Shown piece by piece: positions 47,561-57,674 of a DNA stretch of 64,000 bases. Below the pieces are notes generated by a model. The model ran no database searches. It was not told the DNA's origin and worked only from the letters and a program-made list of their open reading frames with translations. Both the position numbers and the translations under genes were made by a program. The stretch lies in NCBI GenBank assembly GCA_000785145.2, contig JSZA02000024.1, forward strand, positions 1 to 64,000, read 5' to 3'. The DNA is from Candidatus Thiomargarita nelsonii (GTDB lineage: Bacteria > Pseudomonadota > Gammaproteobacteria > Beggiatoales > Beggiatoaceae). Positions within the stretch are counted from its first letter, which is position 1; the number at the start of each line of letters is the position of its first letter.

Positions 47561-47702
47561 AGGCAACTCGCAAATAATAATATACCAAGGGCAACCACTA
47601 GGGATTAAGGGCAACCACTAGGGTGTTGCCCCTACGTCATATGATGTAGGGGCAATCCTTTATGGTTGCCCTGACTGGTATATTATTATTTGCGAGTTGC
47701 CT
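47561..47702. repeat. 142-bp MITE with perfect 27-bp terminal inverted repeats
   Basis: Starts AGGCAACTCGCAAATAATAA and ends with the exact complement (27 bp each side). The interior holds two GGCAACCACTAGGG direct copies and a GTAGGGGCAA/TTGCCCCTAC hairpin. It lies between the DUF255 gene and the YbjN-like gene. No target duplication is obvious. Confidence 0.92.
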
Positions 47703-47704
47703 TA

Positions 47705-47738
47705 AAAAAATCCTATTTCTTAAAGAAATAGGATTTTT
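47705..47738. terminator. AATCCTATTTCTT palindrome, terminator-like
   Basis: AAAAATCCTATTTCTT / AAGAAATAGGATTTTT arms, 17 bases beyond the stop of the YbjN-like gene on the minus strand. Confidence 0.7.
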
Positions 47739-47755
47739 AGGTTAAGCTAAGCGAT

Positions 47756-48205
47756 TTACATGCCCTGTTCCAGGTGCATCCATTTCCAAAATTGAAATGC
47801 CGTGGACAATATGGTTCCAGTATAGTCGTTGAACAACTCCTGATGAATGCCCTGTTCAAGGTCAATTTGCTCCTCAAGCAAAATATTTCCACTTGTATCG
47901 GTATTCATATCTTCTACATGCAAATAAGCTTTGGGCCAACGTTTTTCCTTATTCCAGTTATTACACAACATTAAAACCCGAGCCCACTGATTTTTAGGAA
48001 TCTCTTTATCTGATGAAACTAAAATCTGGTAGATTTCATCATTGGAACCCGTCACAATAAACCAGAAACTCAATTCACATCCCAGTTCCTCGTCATAGGC
48101 GAAATTGACTGTAAAGTCGCCATCTTTATCAGTTAAATAATTAAGGTTAGTTTCGTCTAAGAAATTTTTGATCAGGCGGCGATCAAATTTCTTTATGCTA
48201 GGCAT
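47756..48205 (-). CDS. YbjN-domain protein
   Basis: 149 residues. The alternation of strands and helices (RLIKNFLDETNLNYLTDKDG, FTVNFAYDEELGCELSFWFI, WARVLMLCNNWNKEKRWPKA) and the final HQELFNDYTGTILSTAFQFW match the YbjN (type III secretion chaperone-like) family. Role unknown; the family is linked to stress or motility regulation. AGGAGA precedes the ATG. It follows argJ by 15 bases and may be cotranscribed. Confidence 0.7.
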   Translation of the reverse strand: MPSIKKFDRRLIKNFLDETNLNYLTDKDGDFTVNFAYDEELGCELSFWFIVTGSNDEIYQILVSSDKEIPKNQWARVLMLCNNWNKEKRWPKAYLHVEDMNTDTSGNILLEEQIDLEQGIHQELFNDYTGTILSTAFQFWKWMHLEQGM

Positions 48206-48220
48206 TGATAAATCTCCTTT

Positions 48221-49435
48221 TTAAGTCCGATATTCCGCATTAATACGCACATAATCGTAAGACAAATCACAAGTCCAAATAGTTTCTTGACATTTTCCGC
48301 GACCCAACAAGATACGCACAGTAATTTCTGTCTCATGCATCACGAGTTGTCCCTTATATTCAGAATAGCTTTCCGCCACTCCACCATTTTTGGCAATGCA
48401 CACATCACCCAGATAAATCTGCACGGCATTAATATCTAAATTTTCCATGCCAGCCCTACCAATAGCCGCTAAAATACGTCCCCAATTAGCATCGCTGGCA
48501 AAAAACGCCGTTTTCACTAAAGGTGAATGTGCAATCGTATAAGCGACGTCAAGACATTCTTCTTGAGAAGCGCCTTGTTCAACAGTAATCGTTATAAATT
48601 TAGTCGCCCCTTCAGCATCGCGCACAAGGGCTTGAGCTAATTTCACACAAACTTCAGTGACCGCTTCGCAAAATGGGATATAGGCAAAATCCTCAATACT
48701 ATCAATCGCCACCTCTCCCTGTCCAGTAGCCACCAGCATACAAGCATCATTAGTCGATGTATCTCCATCAACAGTAATACGGTTAAAACTCCCTTTGACT
48801 GCTTGATTGAGACAATCTTGTAACACTGGCAGTGGGACAGCCGCATCAGTGGCGATAAATGCCAACATAGTTGCCATATTAGGCTTAATCATGCCCGCAC
48901 CTTTAGCAATGCCCGTCACTGTCACCGTTTTCCCTTGAATAGAGAGATGCACCGACTCGCCTTTGGGCACCGTATCGGTGGTCATAATGGCAGAAGCGGC
49001 TTTTTCCCACCCGTCAGCATCAAGAGCGGTTGGTAAAGCAGCACTGATTTTTTCTACAGGTAAACGAGCACCAATCACACCAGTAGAAAACGGCAAAACT
49101 TCATTAACAGCACAGCCTTTCAATTTGGCGACTGCCTCACAACAGTTTTTTGCATCGGTTAAGCCAGCTTGACCCGTCCCAGCGTTAGCATTGCCAGAAT
49201 TAATGAGAAAAAAACGGGGCATTGTGGTTGCCAAATGCTGTTTCGCAAGGGTGACAGGCGCGGCGCAAAAAGCATTGCGTGTAAAGACAGCCGCACAACT
49301 GTTTTGTGGCGATAGCTCAAATAAGGCCAAATCATCGCGTTCTATTTGTTCTTTGATTTGAGCACAAGCTGTGCCTATCTTGATGCCCTTAATGGGCTTT
49401 AGTGGAAGTAATTCAGGTAAAAAGTTAATAGCCAT
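48221..49435 (-). CDS. argJ: Bifunctional ornithine acetyltransferase/N-acetylglutamate synthase
   Basis: 404 residues, full length. It moves the acetyl group from N-acetylornithine to glutamate in cyclic arginine synthesis. The self-cleavage site is [16 protein letters not shown], with Thr189 in MAT|ML as the nucleophile that separates alpha and beta chains. [10 protein letters not shown] and FSTGVIG near the N-terminus and the final VRINAEYRT are family hallmarks. It lies downstream of secA, from which it is separated by a repeat element. Confidence 0.94.
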   Translation of the reverse strand: MAINFLPELLPLKPIKGIKIGTACAQIKEQIERDDLALFELSPQNSCAAVFTRNAFCAAPVTLAKQHLATTMPRFFLINSGNANAGTGQAGLTDAKNCCEAVAKLKGCAVNEVLPFSTGVIGARLPVEKISAALPTALDADGWEKAASAIMTTDTVPKGESVHLSIQGKTVTVTGIAKGAGMIKPNMATMLAFIATDAAVPLPVLQDCLNQAVKGSFNRITVDGDTSTNDACMLVATGQGEVAIDSIEDFAYIPFCEAVTEVCVKLAQALVRDAEGATKFITITVEQGASQEECLDVAYTIAHSPLVKTAFFASDANWGRILAAIGRAGMENLDINAVQIYLGDVCIAKNGGVAESYSEYKGQLVMHETEITVRILLGRGKCQETIWTCDLSYDYVRINAEYRT

Positions 49436-49452
49436 TTTTTTTTATAAATACA

Positions 49453-49635
49453 CGACGCGGAGCGTCGTGGCAGGCATTCCCACGCAGAGCGTGGGAACGA
49501 GAACAAATGCCATTAAGCCTGTCCTTTCGACGCAAGGAGAAACCTTAAGGAGGGGGGCAACCACTAGGGTGTTGCCCCTACATTTATCGTTCCCACGCGA
49601 GGCAAAGGAATGCCTGCCCCGACGCTCCGCGTCGA
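49453..49635. repeat. Large inverted repeat of the CGTTCCCACGC family with nested hairpin
   Basis: Left arm CGACGCGGAGCGTCGTGGCA then GGCATTCC and GTGGGAACGA; the right arm 49588-49635 is its complement. Between them is GGGGGCAACCACTAGGGTGT followed by TGCCCCTAC, the same motif as inside the 47561 element. It fills the secA-argJ gap. Confidence 0.8.
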
Positions 49636-49641
49636 GAATTA

Positions 49642-52383
49642 TTAAGTAATTTTCCCGTGGCACTGCTTATATTTCTTACCAGAGCCACAAGGACAAGGTT
49701 CATTACGGCCTACTTTACGCTCCTTTCGCACAAAAGGCCGTTTGGGAGCAGGTTTTTTTTGTGCCTCCTCATCTGCCACTTCATTAGTCAATCCATCTAC
49801 CTTCGCATGTCTAAATTGCATCCGTACCGTCTGCCGCCGTTGTTCTTCTACCGCATCGACATCCGCTTGTGCACGGATTTGCACTTTGGAAATGATACCA
49901 ACAACTTCATGCTTGATTCTGTCAAGCAATTGAGAAAACATTTCAAATGCTTCACGTTTATATTCGTGCTTGGGATTTTGCTGGGCAAAGCTACGTAGAT
50001 GGATGCCTTGACGTAGGTAGTCCATCGCGGCTAAATGTTCTTTCCAATGGCCATCAAGCACTTGTAACATGACCGCTTTTTCAAAATGGCGGATGACTTC
50101 GGTACCAACGAATTTTTCTTTTTCGTTGTAGGCTGCGACAATCAGTTCTTCTATTTTTTCGCGTAAGGGTGTTTCATGTAAACTATGATCTTCTTCCAAC
50201 CATTGTCCAATCGGTAAACGGAGACCAAAGTGTTGTTCGAGGGCGACTTCAAGCTCAGGAATATGCCATAATTCGTCCAAACTTTGGGGCGGAATATAGA
50301 CATCTATCAGCTCCCTCAGAACATCGTGACGAATGGCTTGGATGGTCTCATAAATGGAATCAACCGCCATTAATTCATTGCGTTGTTCGTAGATAATTTT
50401 ACGTTGATCATTGGCAATGTCGTCATATTCGAGCAACTGTTTGCGAATGTCGAAATTATGCCCTTCAACTTTGCGTTGTGCGTTTTCAATCGCCTTACTC
50501 ACCCAAGGATGTTCAATCGCCTCATTTTCTTCCATGCCCAATTTTTGCATTAATTTTGAAACACGTTCTGAGGCAAAAATACGCATCAAGTTGTCTTGTA
50601 AGGATAAGTAGAAGCGACTAGAGCCTGAGTCACCTTGCCGCCCAGAACGACCCCGTAGTTGGTTATCAATACGCCGTGATTCATGGCGCTCTGTGCCAAT
50701 GATGTGCAATCCGCCACTTTTGAGAACGGCGGCGTGACGTTGTTGCCATTCGTGACGCTTTTTTTCAACTTCCGCTTCGTCAGGATTATCGCCCAGGTCT
50801 TTAATTTCAAATTCAATATTGCCACCTAGCACAATATCGGTACCGCGCCCTGCCATGTTGGTAGCAATGGTGATGGTGCCTGGACTGCCGGCTTGTGCAA
50901 TAATTTGGGCTTCTTGTTCATGAAATCGGGCATTCAAAACTTGATGTTTGATTTTCTGTTGTTCCAACAGTTTTGAGAGGATTTCCGAATTTTCAATCGA
51001 AGTGGTACCGACTAAGACGGGTTGTCCTGCTTCTTGGCAAGTTTTAATGTCTTCAATAATGGCATGGTATTTTTCCTGTGTCGTGAGGTAAATCAAGTCG
51101 CCCTTATCGTCACGAATCATATTTTGATTGGTGGGGATGACGACGACTTCTAGTCCGTAAATTTGTTGAAATTCATAAGCTTCTGTATCCGCCGTGCCCG
51201 TCATCCCAGAGAGTTTGTCATAGAGACGAAACAGGTTTTGGAAAGTAATGGAAGCCAATGTTTGGTTTTCGTTTTGAATCTGGGCATTTTCTTTAGCTTC
51301 GACGGCTTGATGTAGCCCTTCGGACCAGCGCCGCCCCGGCATTTGCCGCCCGGTGAATTCGTCGATAATAATGACTTGGTTGTCTTTGACAATGTAATCC
51401 ACATCGCGTTGAAATAGCGTATGAGCGCGAAGGGCAGCGTGGACATGGTGCATCAAGCTAATATTAGAGGCATCATATAAACTCTCGCCCGGTTTGAGTA
51501 TGCCTTCTTTGATGAGAGCGTCTTCAATGTGTTGATGGCCTTCATCACTCAGGGTCACTTGTTTATGTTTTTCATCAACATAATAATCCCCTGGCACTTC
51601 GACTTCCTCATCTTTTTCGGTTTCACGTTCTTGTGGTTTCAAATGAGGAACAATGACATTGATGCGCTGGTATAAAACAGAATTATCATCCGTGGGACCA
51701 GAGATAATCAGCGGAGTACGGGCTTCATCAATTAAAATCGAGTCCACTTCATCAACGACGGCAAAATTTAAGTCTCGTTGCACTTTGTCATTGATGCTAA
51801 AGGCCATATTATCGCGTAGATAGTCAAAGCCAAACTCATTGTTGGTGCCGTAGGTGATGTCCGCCGCATAAGCGGCTCGTTTTTCCTCATGTGACAGGCC
51901 TGATAGGCTGACTCCAACTGTCATACCTAGAAAATTATAAATTTTTCCCATCCAATCAGCATCGCGGCTCGCCAGGTAGTCATTGACGGTAATAATATGA
52001 ACTCCTTTACCGGATAAGGCATTCAGGTAGGCGGCTAGAGTTGACACTAAGGTTTTGCCCTCTCCAGTACGCATTTCTGCAATTTTGCCTTGGTGCAGGA
52101 CCATACCGCCGATGAGTTGGACATCGAAATGGCGCATATTGAGGGTACGTTTGCCCGCTTCACGGACGGTGGCAAAGGCCTCGGGGAGTAGATCGTCTAA
52201 TGAGGCACCCGCCTCTAAACGTTGACGAAATTCTGCGGTTTTGTCTTTTAATTGTGCATCACTGAGGGCTGTGAAAGAGGGTTCCAGGCTGTTTATTTGG
52301 CTAACGACCTTGGACATCCGTTTGATGAGCCGTTCGTTGCGGCTGCCGAAAATTTTGGAAAAAAATTTACTTATTTTTATCAT
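49642..52383 (-). CDS. secA: Preprotein translocase ATPase SecA
   Basis: 913 residues, full length. Drives proteins through Sec[12 protein letters not shown] (Walker A), [20 protein letters not shown] (Walker B and DEAD-like region), [10 protein letters not shown] and the C-terminal SEC-C zinc motif ([20 protein letters not shown]), which binds SecB and phospholipid, are all present. Preceded by an M23 peptidase gene and a strong terminator, so it has its own promoter. Confidence 0.97.
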   Translation of the reverse strand: MIKISKFFSKIFGSRNERLIKRMSKVVSQINSLEPSFTALSDAQLKDKTAEFRQRLEAGASLDDLLPEAFATVREAGKRTLNMRHFDVQLIGGMVLHQGKIAEMRTGEGKTLVSTLAAYLNALSGKGVHIITVNDYLASRDADWMGKIYNFLGMTVGVSLSGLSHEEKRAAYAADITYGTNNEFGFDYLRDNMAFSINDKVQRDLNFAVVDEVDSILIDEARTPLIISGPTDDNSVLYQRINVIVPHLKPQERETEKDEEVEVPGDYYVDEKHKQVTLSDEGHQHIEDALIKEGILKPGESLYDASNISLMHHVHAALRAHTLFQRDVDYIVKDNQVIIIDEFTGRQMPGRRWSEGLHQAVEAKENAQIQNENQTLASITFQNLFRLYDKLSGMTGTADTEAYEFQQIYGLEVVVIPTNQNMIRDDKGDLIYLTTQEKYHAIIEDIKTCQEAGQPVLVGTTSIENSEILSKLLEQQKIKHQVLNARFHEQEAQIIAQAGSPGTITIATNMAGRGTDIVLGGNIEFEIKDLGDNPDEAEVEKKRHEWQQRHAAVLKSGGLHIIGTERHESRRIDNQLRGRSGRQGDSGSSRFYLSLQDNLMRIFASERVSKLMQKLGMEENEAIEHPWVSKAIENAQRKVEGHNFDIRKQLLEYDDIANDQRKIIYEQRNELMAVDSIYETIQAIRHDVLRELIDVYIPPQSLDELWHIPELEVALEQHFGLRLPIGQWLEEDHSLHETPLREKIEELIVAAYNEKEKFVGTEVIRHFEKAVMLQVLDGHWKEHLAAMDYLRQGIHLRSFAQQNPKHEYKREAFEMFSQLLDRIKHEVVGIISKVQIRAQADVDAVEEQRRQTVRMQFRHAKVDGLTNEVADEEAQKKPAPKRPFVRKERKVGRNEPCPCGSGKKYKQCHGKIT

Positions 52384-52465
52384 AATAGATAGCGTTTTTC
52401 AATTTAATTAATTTTTAGTTTAATCAGTTTCAGTTAAGCGGTATCTCTAAATGGGACTAAAAATA

Positions 52466-52507
52466 AAAAAAACCAAGTTTCGTAGCCGAAACTTGGTTTT
52501 TTATTTT
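52466..52507. terminator. Strong bidirectional-type terminator
   Basis: AAAAAACCAAGTTTCG / CGAAACTTGGTTTTTT with A and T runs on either side. It lies between the M23 peptidase stop (52529) and secA and would end the peptidase transcript. Confidence 0.85.
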
Positions 52508-52528
52508 TCATTTTTCAACGAAAAATGT

Positions 52529-53266
52529 TCACTGATAACTGATAACTGATAAGTTTTCTGCCAAATTAAAAGTGTCCATTGCACCCAGATATTTGATCGG
52601 ATTGATCGCAACACCATTTTTGCGTATTTCAAAGTGAAGATGAGAACCTGTGGATCGACCGGTTGAGCCGACTAGCGCGATAAGCTGACCTTTTTTCACT
52701 TTTTGCCCTACTTTTACTATGTTTTTACTATTATGGGCATACCGTGTTAAATACATGTCACCATGTTTAATTTCAACCAGTCGCCCAAAACCACGCACAT
52801 ATTTGGAACGCACGACAACGCCGTCTTCTACCGCTAAAATGGGCGTTCCCCTTTTGGCGGCAATATCAATCCCTTTGTGCATATATCTGCCACGCCAGCC
52901 AAATTTTGAAGAGATACGGCCTTGTTTTAACGGCCAACCCGCCGGTAAAAACGGCTTTTTAGGTGAAAACCGTTGTGATGATGAAATGGATTTTAAAATC
53001 CATGAGGTGAGCTGAACTTTTGGTTGTTGAGAGATAATGTTACCCCAAGAGATACAGAAATCAGATGTTTGACTCTGGTGCTTTTGGGTCCCTTTATCCG
53101 ATGCTTGTAAGGTACTGATACGTAGCCCTAACAGATTCTCCATTGAGTTTTCTGACGTTGAGTAAGCAAAACTCGCTACAGTTAGCATATAAACGAAAGC
53201 AACTGGCACTAAAATTGATGAAATCAAGGGAGTATGATTTACAAGCTTTTGTCGGATAACATCCAT
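52529..53266 (-). CDS. M23-family peptidoglycan endopeptidase (LytM-like)
   Basis: 245 residues. N-terminal membrane helix (ISSILVPVAFVYMLTVASFA), then a C-terminal LytM domain with zinc ligands in MHKGIDIAA (HxxxD) and GSHLHFEI (HxH). Likely cuts peptide cross-links in the periplasm. An M23 gene between lpxC and secA is common in gammaproteobacteria. The last residues (SVISYQ) come from a short CAGTTAT tandem repeat. It is divergent from the DUF721 gene. Confidence 0.88.
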   Translation of the reverse strand: MDVIRQKLVNHTPLISSILVPVAFVYMLTVASFAYSTSENSMENLLGLRISTLQASDKGTQKHQSQTSDFCISWGNIISQQPKVQLTSWILKSISSSQRFSPKKPFLPAGWPLKQGRISSKFGWRGRYMHKGIDIAAKRGTPILAVEDGVVVRSKYVRGFGRLVEIKHGDMYLTRYAHNSKNIVKVGQKVKKGQLIALVGSTGRSTGSHLHFEIRKNGVAINPIKYLGAMDTFNLAENLSVISYQ

Positions 53267-53306
53267 ATTCCTTCCTTCCTTTTATTTATTGTTAGAATGA
53301 CTATTT

Positions 53307-53609
53307 ATGAAATCCTTTAGTCAATTGATAGCAAACCCATCGGGCGTTTTAAAGCCCTTGTTAGAACATATTCAAACGATTAAACAACTTGATAAAATCT
53401 TTCAAGGCAGCTTGCCTAGCCCCTTAAACCAACATTGTCATGTTGCTAATTTTCGGCAGAAAATTTTGGTCGTACAGGCAGATTCTTCTATTTGGGGCAC
53501 TCAGTTGCGTTATATGGTACCCAAACTATTGCAGCAATGGCAACAGGACAATAGCTTGCCAACAACAATTGAAAAAATAGAAGTCAAGGTACGTCCGGCG
53601 AAATTTTAA
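53307..53609 (+). CDS. DUF721-domain protein
   Basis: 100 residues. LDKIFQGSLPSPLNQHCHVA, KILVVQADSSIWGTQLRYMV and a final VRPAKF match the small DUF721 (DciA-related) proteins encoded at the lpxC-secA junction in gammaproteobacteria. In some bacteria the DUF721 protein DciA loads the replicative helicase. It is transcribed divergently from the M23 gene and convergent with lpxC. Confidence 0.75.
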   Translation: MKSFSQLIANPSGVLKPLLEHIQTIKQLDKIFQGSLPSPLNQHCHVANFRQKILVVQADSSIWGTQLRYMVPKLLQQWQQDNSLPTTIEKIEVKVRPAKF

Positions 53610-53643
53610 ATAAACTAACAATCTAAAAATCCTATTTCTTTAT

Positions 53644-53688
53644 GTTTTGTTTCGGGAATTTCGCTGCGCTCCATTCCCGAAACAAAAC
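53644..53688. terminator. Convergent terminator between DUF721 and lpxC
   Basis: GTTTTGTTTCGGGAAT and ATTCCCGAAACAAAAC arms with an inner loop. It is preceded at 53622-53641 by a half copy of the AATCCTATTTCTT palindrome, which appears to have been cut by this sequence. Confidence 0.75.
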
Positions 53689-53707
53689 TTTTCTGGACAA
53701 CTATAAG

Positions 53708-54625
53708 TTAAGAATACACAGCCACTGGTTGAAGAGGATTGAAAGTTGGCACCGTGACAGACTCATCAGCGTGTACTATCTCCCACGCCTGTTTATTGGC
53801 TAACAAAGTACGCAATAAAATATTGTTAAGATCATGTCCAGATTTATATCCAGTGAAAGCACCTATCATTCCATATCCCACGAGATATAAATCTCCAACG
53901 GCATCAAGTACCTTATGTCTCACAAATTCATCCTCATAACGCAAGCCACCCTCGTTCAAAATGCGATAGTCTCCTACAACGATGGCATTATCAAGGCTAC
54001 CGCCTAATGCTAAATTATTTTCCCGCAATAACTCAAAATCGTGCATGAAACCAAAGGTTCGAGCCCGGCTCACTTCTTTGACAAAAGCGTTTTTAGAAAA
54101 GTCAATTTCAACCGATTGACGAGTCCGTGTAAAGACGGGATGAGCAAAATCTATTTTTAAATTCACTTTGAAACCATTAAAGGGATCAAAACGTGCCCAT
54201 TTGTCGCCCTGTTTGACTTGTACTGGGCGTTTAATACGAATATATTTCTTAGTGGCATTTTGTTCCTCAATGCCAGCGGATTGAATCAAAAAGACAAATG
54301 GTGCTGCACTGCCATCCATGATAGGAATTTCTGCGGCATTTACATCAATATAAGCGTTATCTATACCTAAACCTGCTAAGGCGGATAACAAATGTTCGAC
54401 TGTTGAAACTTTAACCTTCCCTTTGATCAATGTTGTACAGAAGCGTGTATCTCCAACATGTTCAGCACACGCGGGAATTTCCACTGGCAATTCTAAATCA
54501 ATACGCCTGAAAATAATCCCACTGTTCACCGGTGCTGGTCTTAAGCTTAAGCAAACTTTTTTACCACTATGTAAACCAACACCACTGGTATTAATCACCT
54601 TCTTTAATGTACGTTGTCTGATCAT
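53708..54625 (-). CDS. lpxC: UDP-3-O-acyl-N-acetylglucosamine deacetylase
   Basis: 305 residues, full length. Second enzyme of lipid A synthesis, Zn-dependent. Zinc and catalytic residues appear in [33 protein letters not shown] and [18 protein letters not shown] is also typical. It follows ftsZ by 5 bases, the standard dcw order. Confidence 0.96.
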   Translation of the reverse strand: MIRQRTLKKVINTSGVGLHSGKKVCLSLRPAPVNSGIIFRRIDLELPVEIPACAEHVGDTRFCTTLIKGKVKVSTVEHLLSALAGLGIDNAYIDVNAAEIPIMDGSAAPFVFLIQSAGIEEQNATKKYIRIKRPVQVKQGDKWARFDPFNGFKVNLKIDFAHPVFTRTRQSVEIDFSKNAFVKEVSRARTFGFMHDFELLRENNLALGGSLDNAIVVGDYRILNEGGLRYEDEFVRHKVLDAVGDLYLVGYGMIGAFTGYKSGHDLNNILLRTLLANKQAWEIVHADESVTVPTFNPLQPVAVYS

Positions 54626-54630
54626 AATTT

Positions 54631-55818
54631 TCAGTTCGTTTGCTGACGTAAAAATGCGGGAATATCTAAATAATCGTCACCAGCTTGTCTATCCTCATTA
54701 AGAGAATTGACTCTCCTTTTCTTGGGTTGCAGATGTGTTACTGTGGGCTTGTCGCTCTCCCCAGAATCACTTCTCTTGCCGGTTTTTTTGGGAATATTTG
54801 ATTTGGAGGTCAAATTCATGGGGACTTGTTCTTGCGGTTCTTGCTCTTCTTCTTGTTCTTCTTGAGGGCCGACACCCGTTGCAATCACCGTGACACGCAG
54901 TTCGTCTTCCATATCAGGATCAAGCACTGTGCCCACCACCACCGTCGCATTTTCTGAGGCAAATTCTTCAACAACATCACCCATTTCTTCAAATTCCCCA
55001 ATGCTTAAATCGGGACCGGCTGTCATATTGACTAATATCCCGCGAGCACCAGATAAATCTATGTCTTCTAAGAGAGGACTCGATATAGCTTCAAGACCAG
55101 CCTTACGAGCGCGACCCTCACCTTTAGCATAACCGGATCCCATCATCGCCAGACCTTGATCTTGCATAACAGTCGTCACATCAGCAAAGTCCACATTAAT
55201 CAAGCCAGGGCGCGTGATCAATTCCGAAATGCCTTGAACGGCACTATACAGGACACCATTAGCGGCTTTGAAAGCCTCCAATAAAGTGGTTTCTCTGCCC
55301 AAGACGCTCAGCAATTTTTCATTAGGAATAATAATCAAAGAATCAACTTGAGCGTTCAGTTCTTTCAGACCGGCTTCCGCAACCTTGGCGCGTTTTCTAC
55401 CTTCAAATGGGAAGGGACGGGTGACGACGGCTACTGTCAGTATGCCGATTTCTTTGGCAACTTGTGCCACAACGGGGGCTGCTCCGGTGCCGGTACCGCC
55501 ACCCATGCCAGCCGTGACAAATACCATGTCAGTCCCCTCAAGGACTGCCATAATACGTTCACGATCTTCCAAAGCCGCTTGTTCACCTATTTGGGGGTTA
55601 GCACCCGCCCCCAAGCCTTTAGTGACTTCGGTGCCTAATTGCAAAATGGTCCGTGCCGATGAGTTTTTAAGGGCTTGTGCGTCGGTATTCGCACAAATAA
55701 ATTCAACGCCTTCAATATTACCCTGGAGCATGTGCTCAACGGCGTTACCGCCGCCTCCACCAATCCCAACTACTTTAATGACAGCATTTTGGCTGTAGGT
55801 ATCCATTAATTCAAACAC
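54631..55818 (-). CDS. ftsZ: Cell division GTPase FtsZ
   Basis: 395 residues. Tubulin signature [17 protein letters not shown]3-loop and synergy-loop residues ([20 protein letters not shown]) and a Glu/Gln-rich linker. It ends with the conserved C-terminal peptide [12 protein letters not shown], which binds FtsA and ZipA in other gammaproteobacteria. Here ddl lies only 13 bases upstream; ftsQ and ftsA, which normally separate ddl and ftsZ, are absent. Confidence 0.97.
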   Translation of the reverse strand: MFELMDTYSQNAVIKVVGIGGGGGNAVEHMLQGNIEGVEFICANTDAQALKNSSARTILQLGTEVTKGLGAGANPQIGEQAALEDRERIMAVLEGTDMVFVTAGMGGGTGTGAAPVVAQVAKEIGILTVAVVTRPFPFEGRKRAKVAEAGLKELNAQVDSLIIIPNEKLLSVLGRETTLLEAFKAANGVLYSAVQGISELITRPGLINVDFADVTTVMQDQGLAMMGSGYAKGEGRARKAGLEAISSPLLEDIDLSGARGILVNMTAGPDLSIGEFEEMGDVVEEFASENATVVVGTVLDPDMEDELRVTVIATGVGPQEEQEEEQEPQEQVPMNLTSKSNIPKKTGKRSDSGESDKPTVTHLQPKKRRVNSLNEDRQAGDDYLDIPAFLRQQTN

Positions 55819-55831
55819 TTTGATAACCTCC

Positions 55832-56749
55832 TCATTTTTTGAAAAGTTCTATCTCTAAAATACGCAATATCAATTCATCAAAATTGATACCTGCCACTTG
55901 AGCGGCTTTTGGAACCAAGCTATGGTCTGTCATCCCCGGTATGGTATTGACTTCTAGCAACCAAGCTTGTCCTGCTGAATCAACGATAAAATCCACTCGC
56001 CCCCATCCGCCAGCCCCAATAGATAAAAAGGCTTGCTTGGCAATATTTTGTAAAGCCTGTTCTTGTTCAGCGGGTAAACCACAAGGGCAGATATATGAAG
56101 TTTTGTTGTCGCTATATTTAGCCGTAAAATCGTAAAAATCACGGGGCGTTTCTAAACGTATTAGGGGAAATACGGTCTCTTGCAAAATAGCTGCCGTATA
56201 TTCTATTCCGCTGACAAAGTGTTCAGCTATAACGAGACAATCAAATTCAAGTGCCGTTTCGACAGCTTGGGCGAGTTCATTAACAGTGGTGACTTTACTG
56301 ATGCCAACACTGGAACCTTCTAACACGGGTTTGACCATCAGCGGTAAGCCGACTTGTGCAACCACTTGATTAAAATCACTGTCGGCTTGCAAAGGAACAG
56401 AGGCAGGCGTTGGTAGTCCTAATCCTTGCCAGAGTTGTTTAGTACGGTATTTATCCATCGCTAATGCCGAACCTAACACGCCACTGCCGGTATAGGGTAG
56501 TCCCAAATGTTCTAGTAAACCTTGTATGGTGCCATCTTCGCCCCCGCGTCCATGTAAAGCGATGAAGACGCGATCAATCTGTGTTTTGGTCAATTGTGCC
56601 ACAATATCATGGGCTGTATCTATACCCAAGGCATCGACACCTTGACGTAATAAAGCCTCTAAAATCGCTTGTCCGCTTTTGAGGGAAACTTCTCGTTCTG
56701 CCGAGTTGCCGCCCATCAGTACTGCTACTTTACCAAAGTCTTTTTTCAT
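55832..56749 (-). CDS. ddl: D-alanine--D-alanine ligase
   Basis: 305 residues. [54 protein letters not shown] and the metal-binding [17 protein letters not shown] are diagnostic of DdlB. Makes D-Ala-D-Ala for peptidoglycan. It ends 13 bases before ftsZ and begins 13 bases after murB. Confidence 0.96.
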   Translation of the reverse strand: MKKDFGKVAVLMGGNSAEREVSLKSGQAILEALLRQGVDALGIDTAHDIVAQLTKTQIDRVFIALHGRGGEDGTIQGLLEHLGLPYTGSGVLGSALAMDKYRTKQLWQGLGLPTPASVPLQADSDFNQVVAQVGLPLMVKPVLEGSSVGISKVTTVNELAQAVETALEFDCLVIAEHFVSGIEYTAAILQETVFPLIRLETPRDFYDFTAKYSDNKTSYICPCGLPAEQEQALQNIAKQAFLSIGAGGWGRVDFIVDSAGQAWLLEVNTIPGMTDHSLVPKAAQVAGINFDELILRILEIELFKK

Positions 56750-56762
56750 TTGTTTGATATTA

Positions 56763-57674
56763 TCAGGTGCGTTCCCCTACGATATGGACTTCGGGTATCA
56801 AACTAATACCAGACATATGTTTGACAGAAACTTTGATCTGCACAATTAAATTTTCAATTTCAGCAGCCGTTGCAGCATTGTGATTAATTATGAAATTAGC
56901 ATGTTTTTCAGAAACGCAAGCACCGCCGACACAATGAGCTTTCCAACCCGCTTCCTCTATCAAACGAGCCGCATAATCGTCGGGTGGATTACGAAACACG
57001 GAGCCGCAACAGGGCAAACCCACTGGTTGCTTATCATTGCGTTCTTTTAATAATGCTTGAATTTTAGCCTTGCTATTCTCTGTTTCTGGAGACAATTGTA
57101 AAGTCGCCGCAACAAACCATTCATTTTTGGGTCCTTTGACGCTGCGATAAGCAATTGTGTAATCCGTTATTTGACGGCGATGAAATTGTCCTTGTCTATT
57201 TAAAGTCTCTACGCTTTGCACCAGTGACCAGGTTTCAGTGCCCCAAGCGCCAGCATTCATGGCTAAAGCTCCCCCAAAGGTGCCCGGAATACCGCTTAAA
57301 AATTCCGCCCCCGTCAAACCAGCGCGTGCCGCGAAGCGGGCAACTTTGGCTGAACTCACGCCGGCTTCAACATAGAGCGTTGTTTCATCTAATGATTTGA
57401 TTTCATTCAGTAAACCTGCCGTCTGTATCACTGCCCCCCGTATTCCACCATCCCGCACAAGGATGTTGCTACCTAAGCCTAGCCAAAAAACTGGCTTAGG
57501 TGCCGGCACTTGTAATATGAATTCTGCTAAATCTGCCATATCTGCTGGCGCATAAAACCAGTCAGCGGGTCCGCCTACACGCCATGAGGTATGCTCAGAC
57601 AGGGGCTCATTTTCAGTTAATTTTCCACGTAATGCTTTGAAATGAATATTATTTTCAGTATTGGCTGGAGCCAT
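56763..57674 (-). CDS. murB: UDP-N-acetylenolpyruvoylglucosamine reductase
   Basis: 303 residues. FAD-binding segments NTSWRVGGP-type (HTSWRVGGPADWF), WLGLGSNILV, FLSGIPGTFGGALAMNAGAW and CGSVFRNP (catalytic Ser region) mark a type I MurB. Its start overlaps the murC end by 20 bases, so translation is coupled. Confidence 0.95.
   Translation of the reverse strand: MAPANTENNIHFKALRGKLTENEPLSEHTSWRVGGPADWFYAPADMADLAEFILQVPAPKPVFWLGLGSNILVRDGGIRGAVIQTAGLLNEIKSLDETTLYVEAGVSSAKVARFAARAGLTGAEFLSGIPGTFGGALAMNAGAWGTETWSLVQSVETLNRQGQFHRRQITDYTIAYRSVKGPKNEWFVAATLQLSPETENSKAKIQALLKERNDKQPVGLPCCGSVFRNPPDDYAARLIEEAGWKAHCVGGACVSEKHANFIINHNAATAAEIENLIVQIKVSVKHMSGISLIPEVHIVGERT

Noticed and set aside
47561..47702. 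Repeat cluster considered as a CRISPR array
   Set aside because: There is one pair of inverted termini and nested hairpins, not regularly spaced direct repeats with unique spacers; no cas genes are in the window.
52540..52562. Short tandem ACTGATA repeats at the M23 peptidase end considered as an iteron origin
   Set aside because: Only three imperfect units, inside the coding end of the gene, with no replication genes nearby.
55348..55798. Long antisense frames over ftsZ
   Set aside because: Codon shadows of ftsZ with low-complexity Pro/Thr/Ala composition and no start signals.
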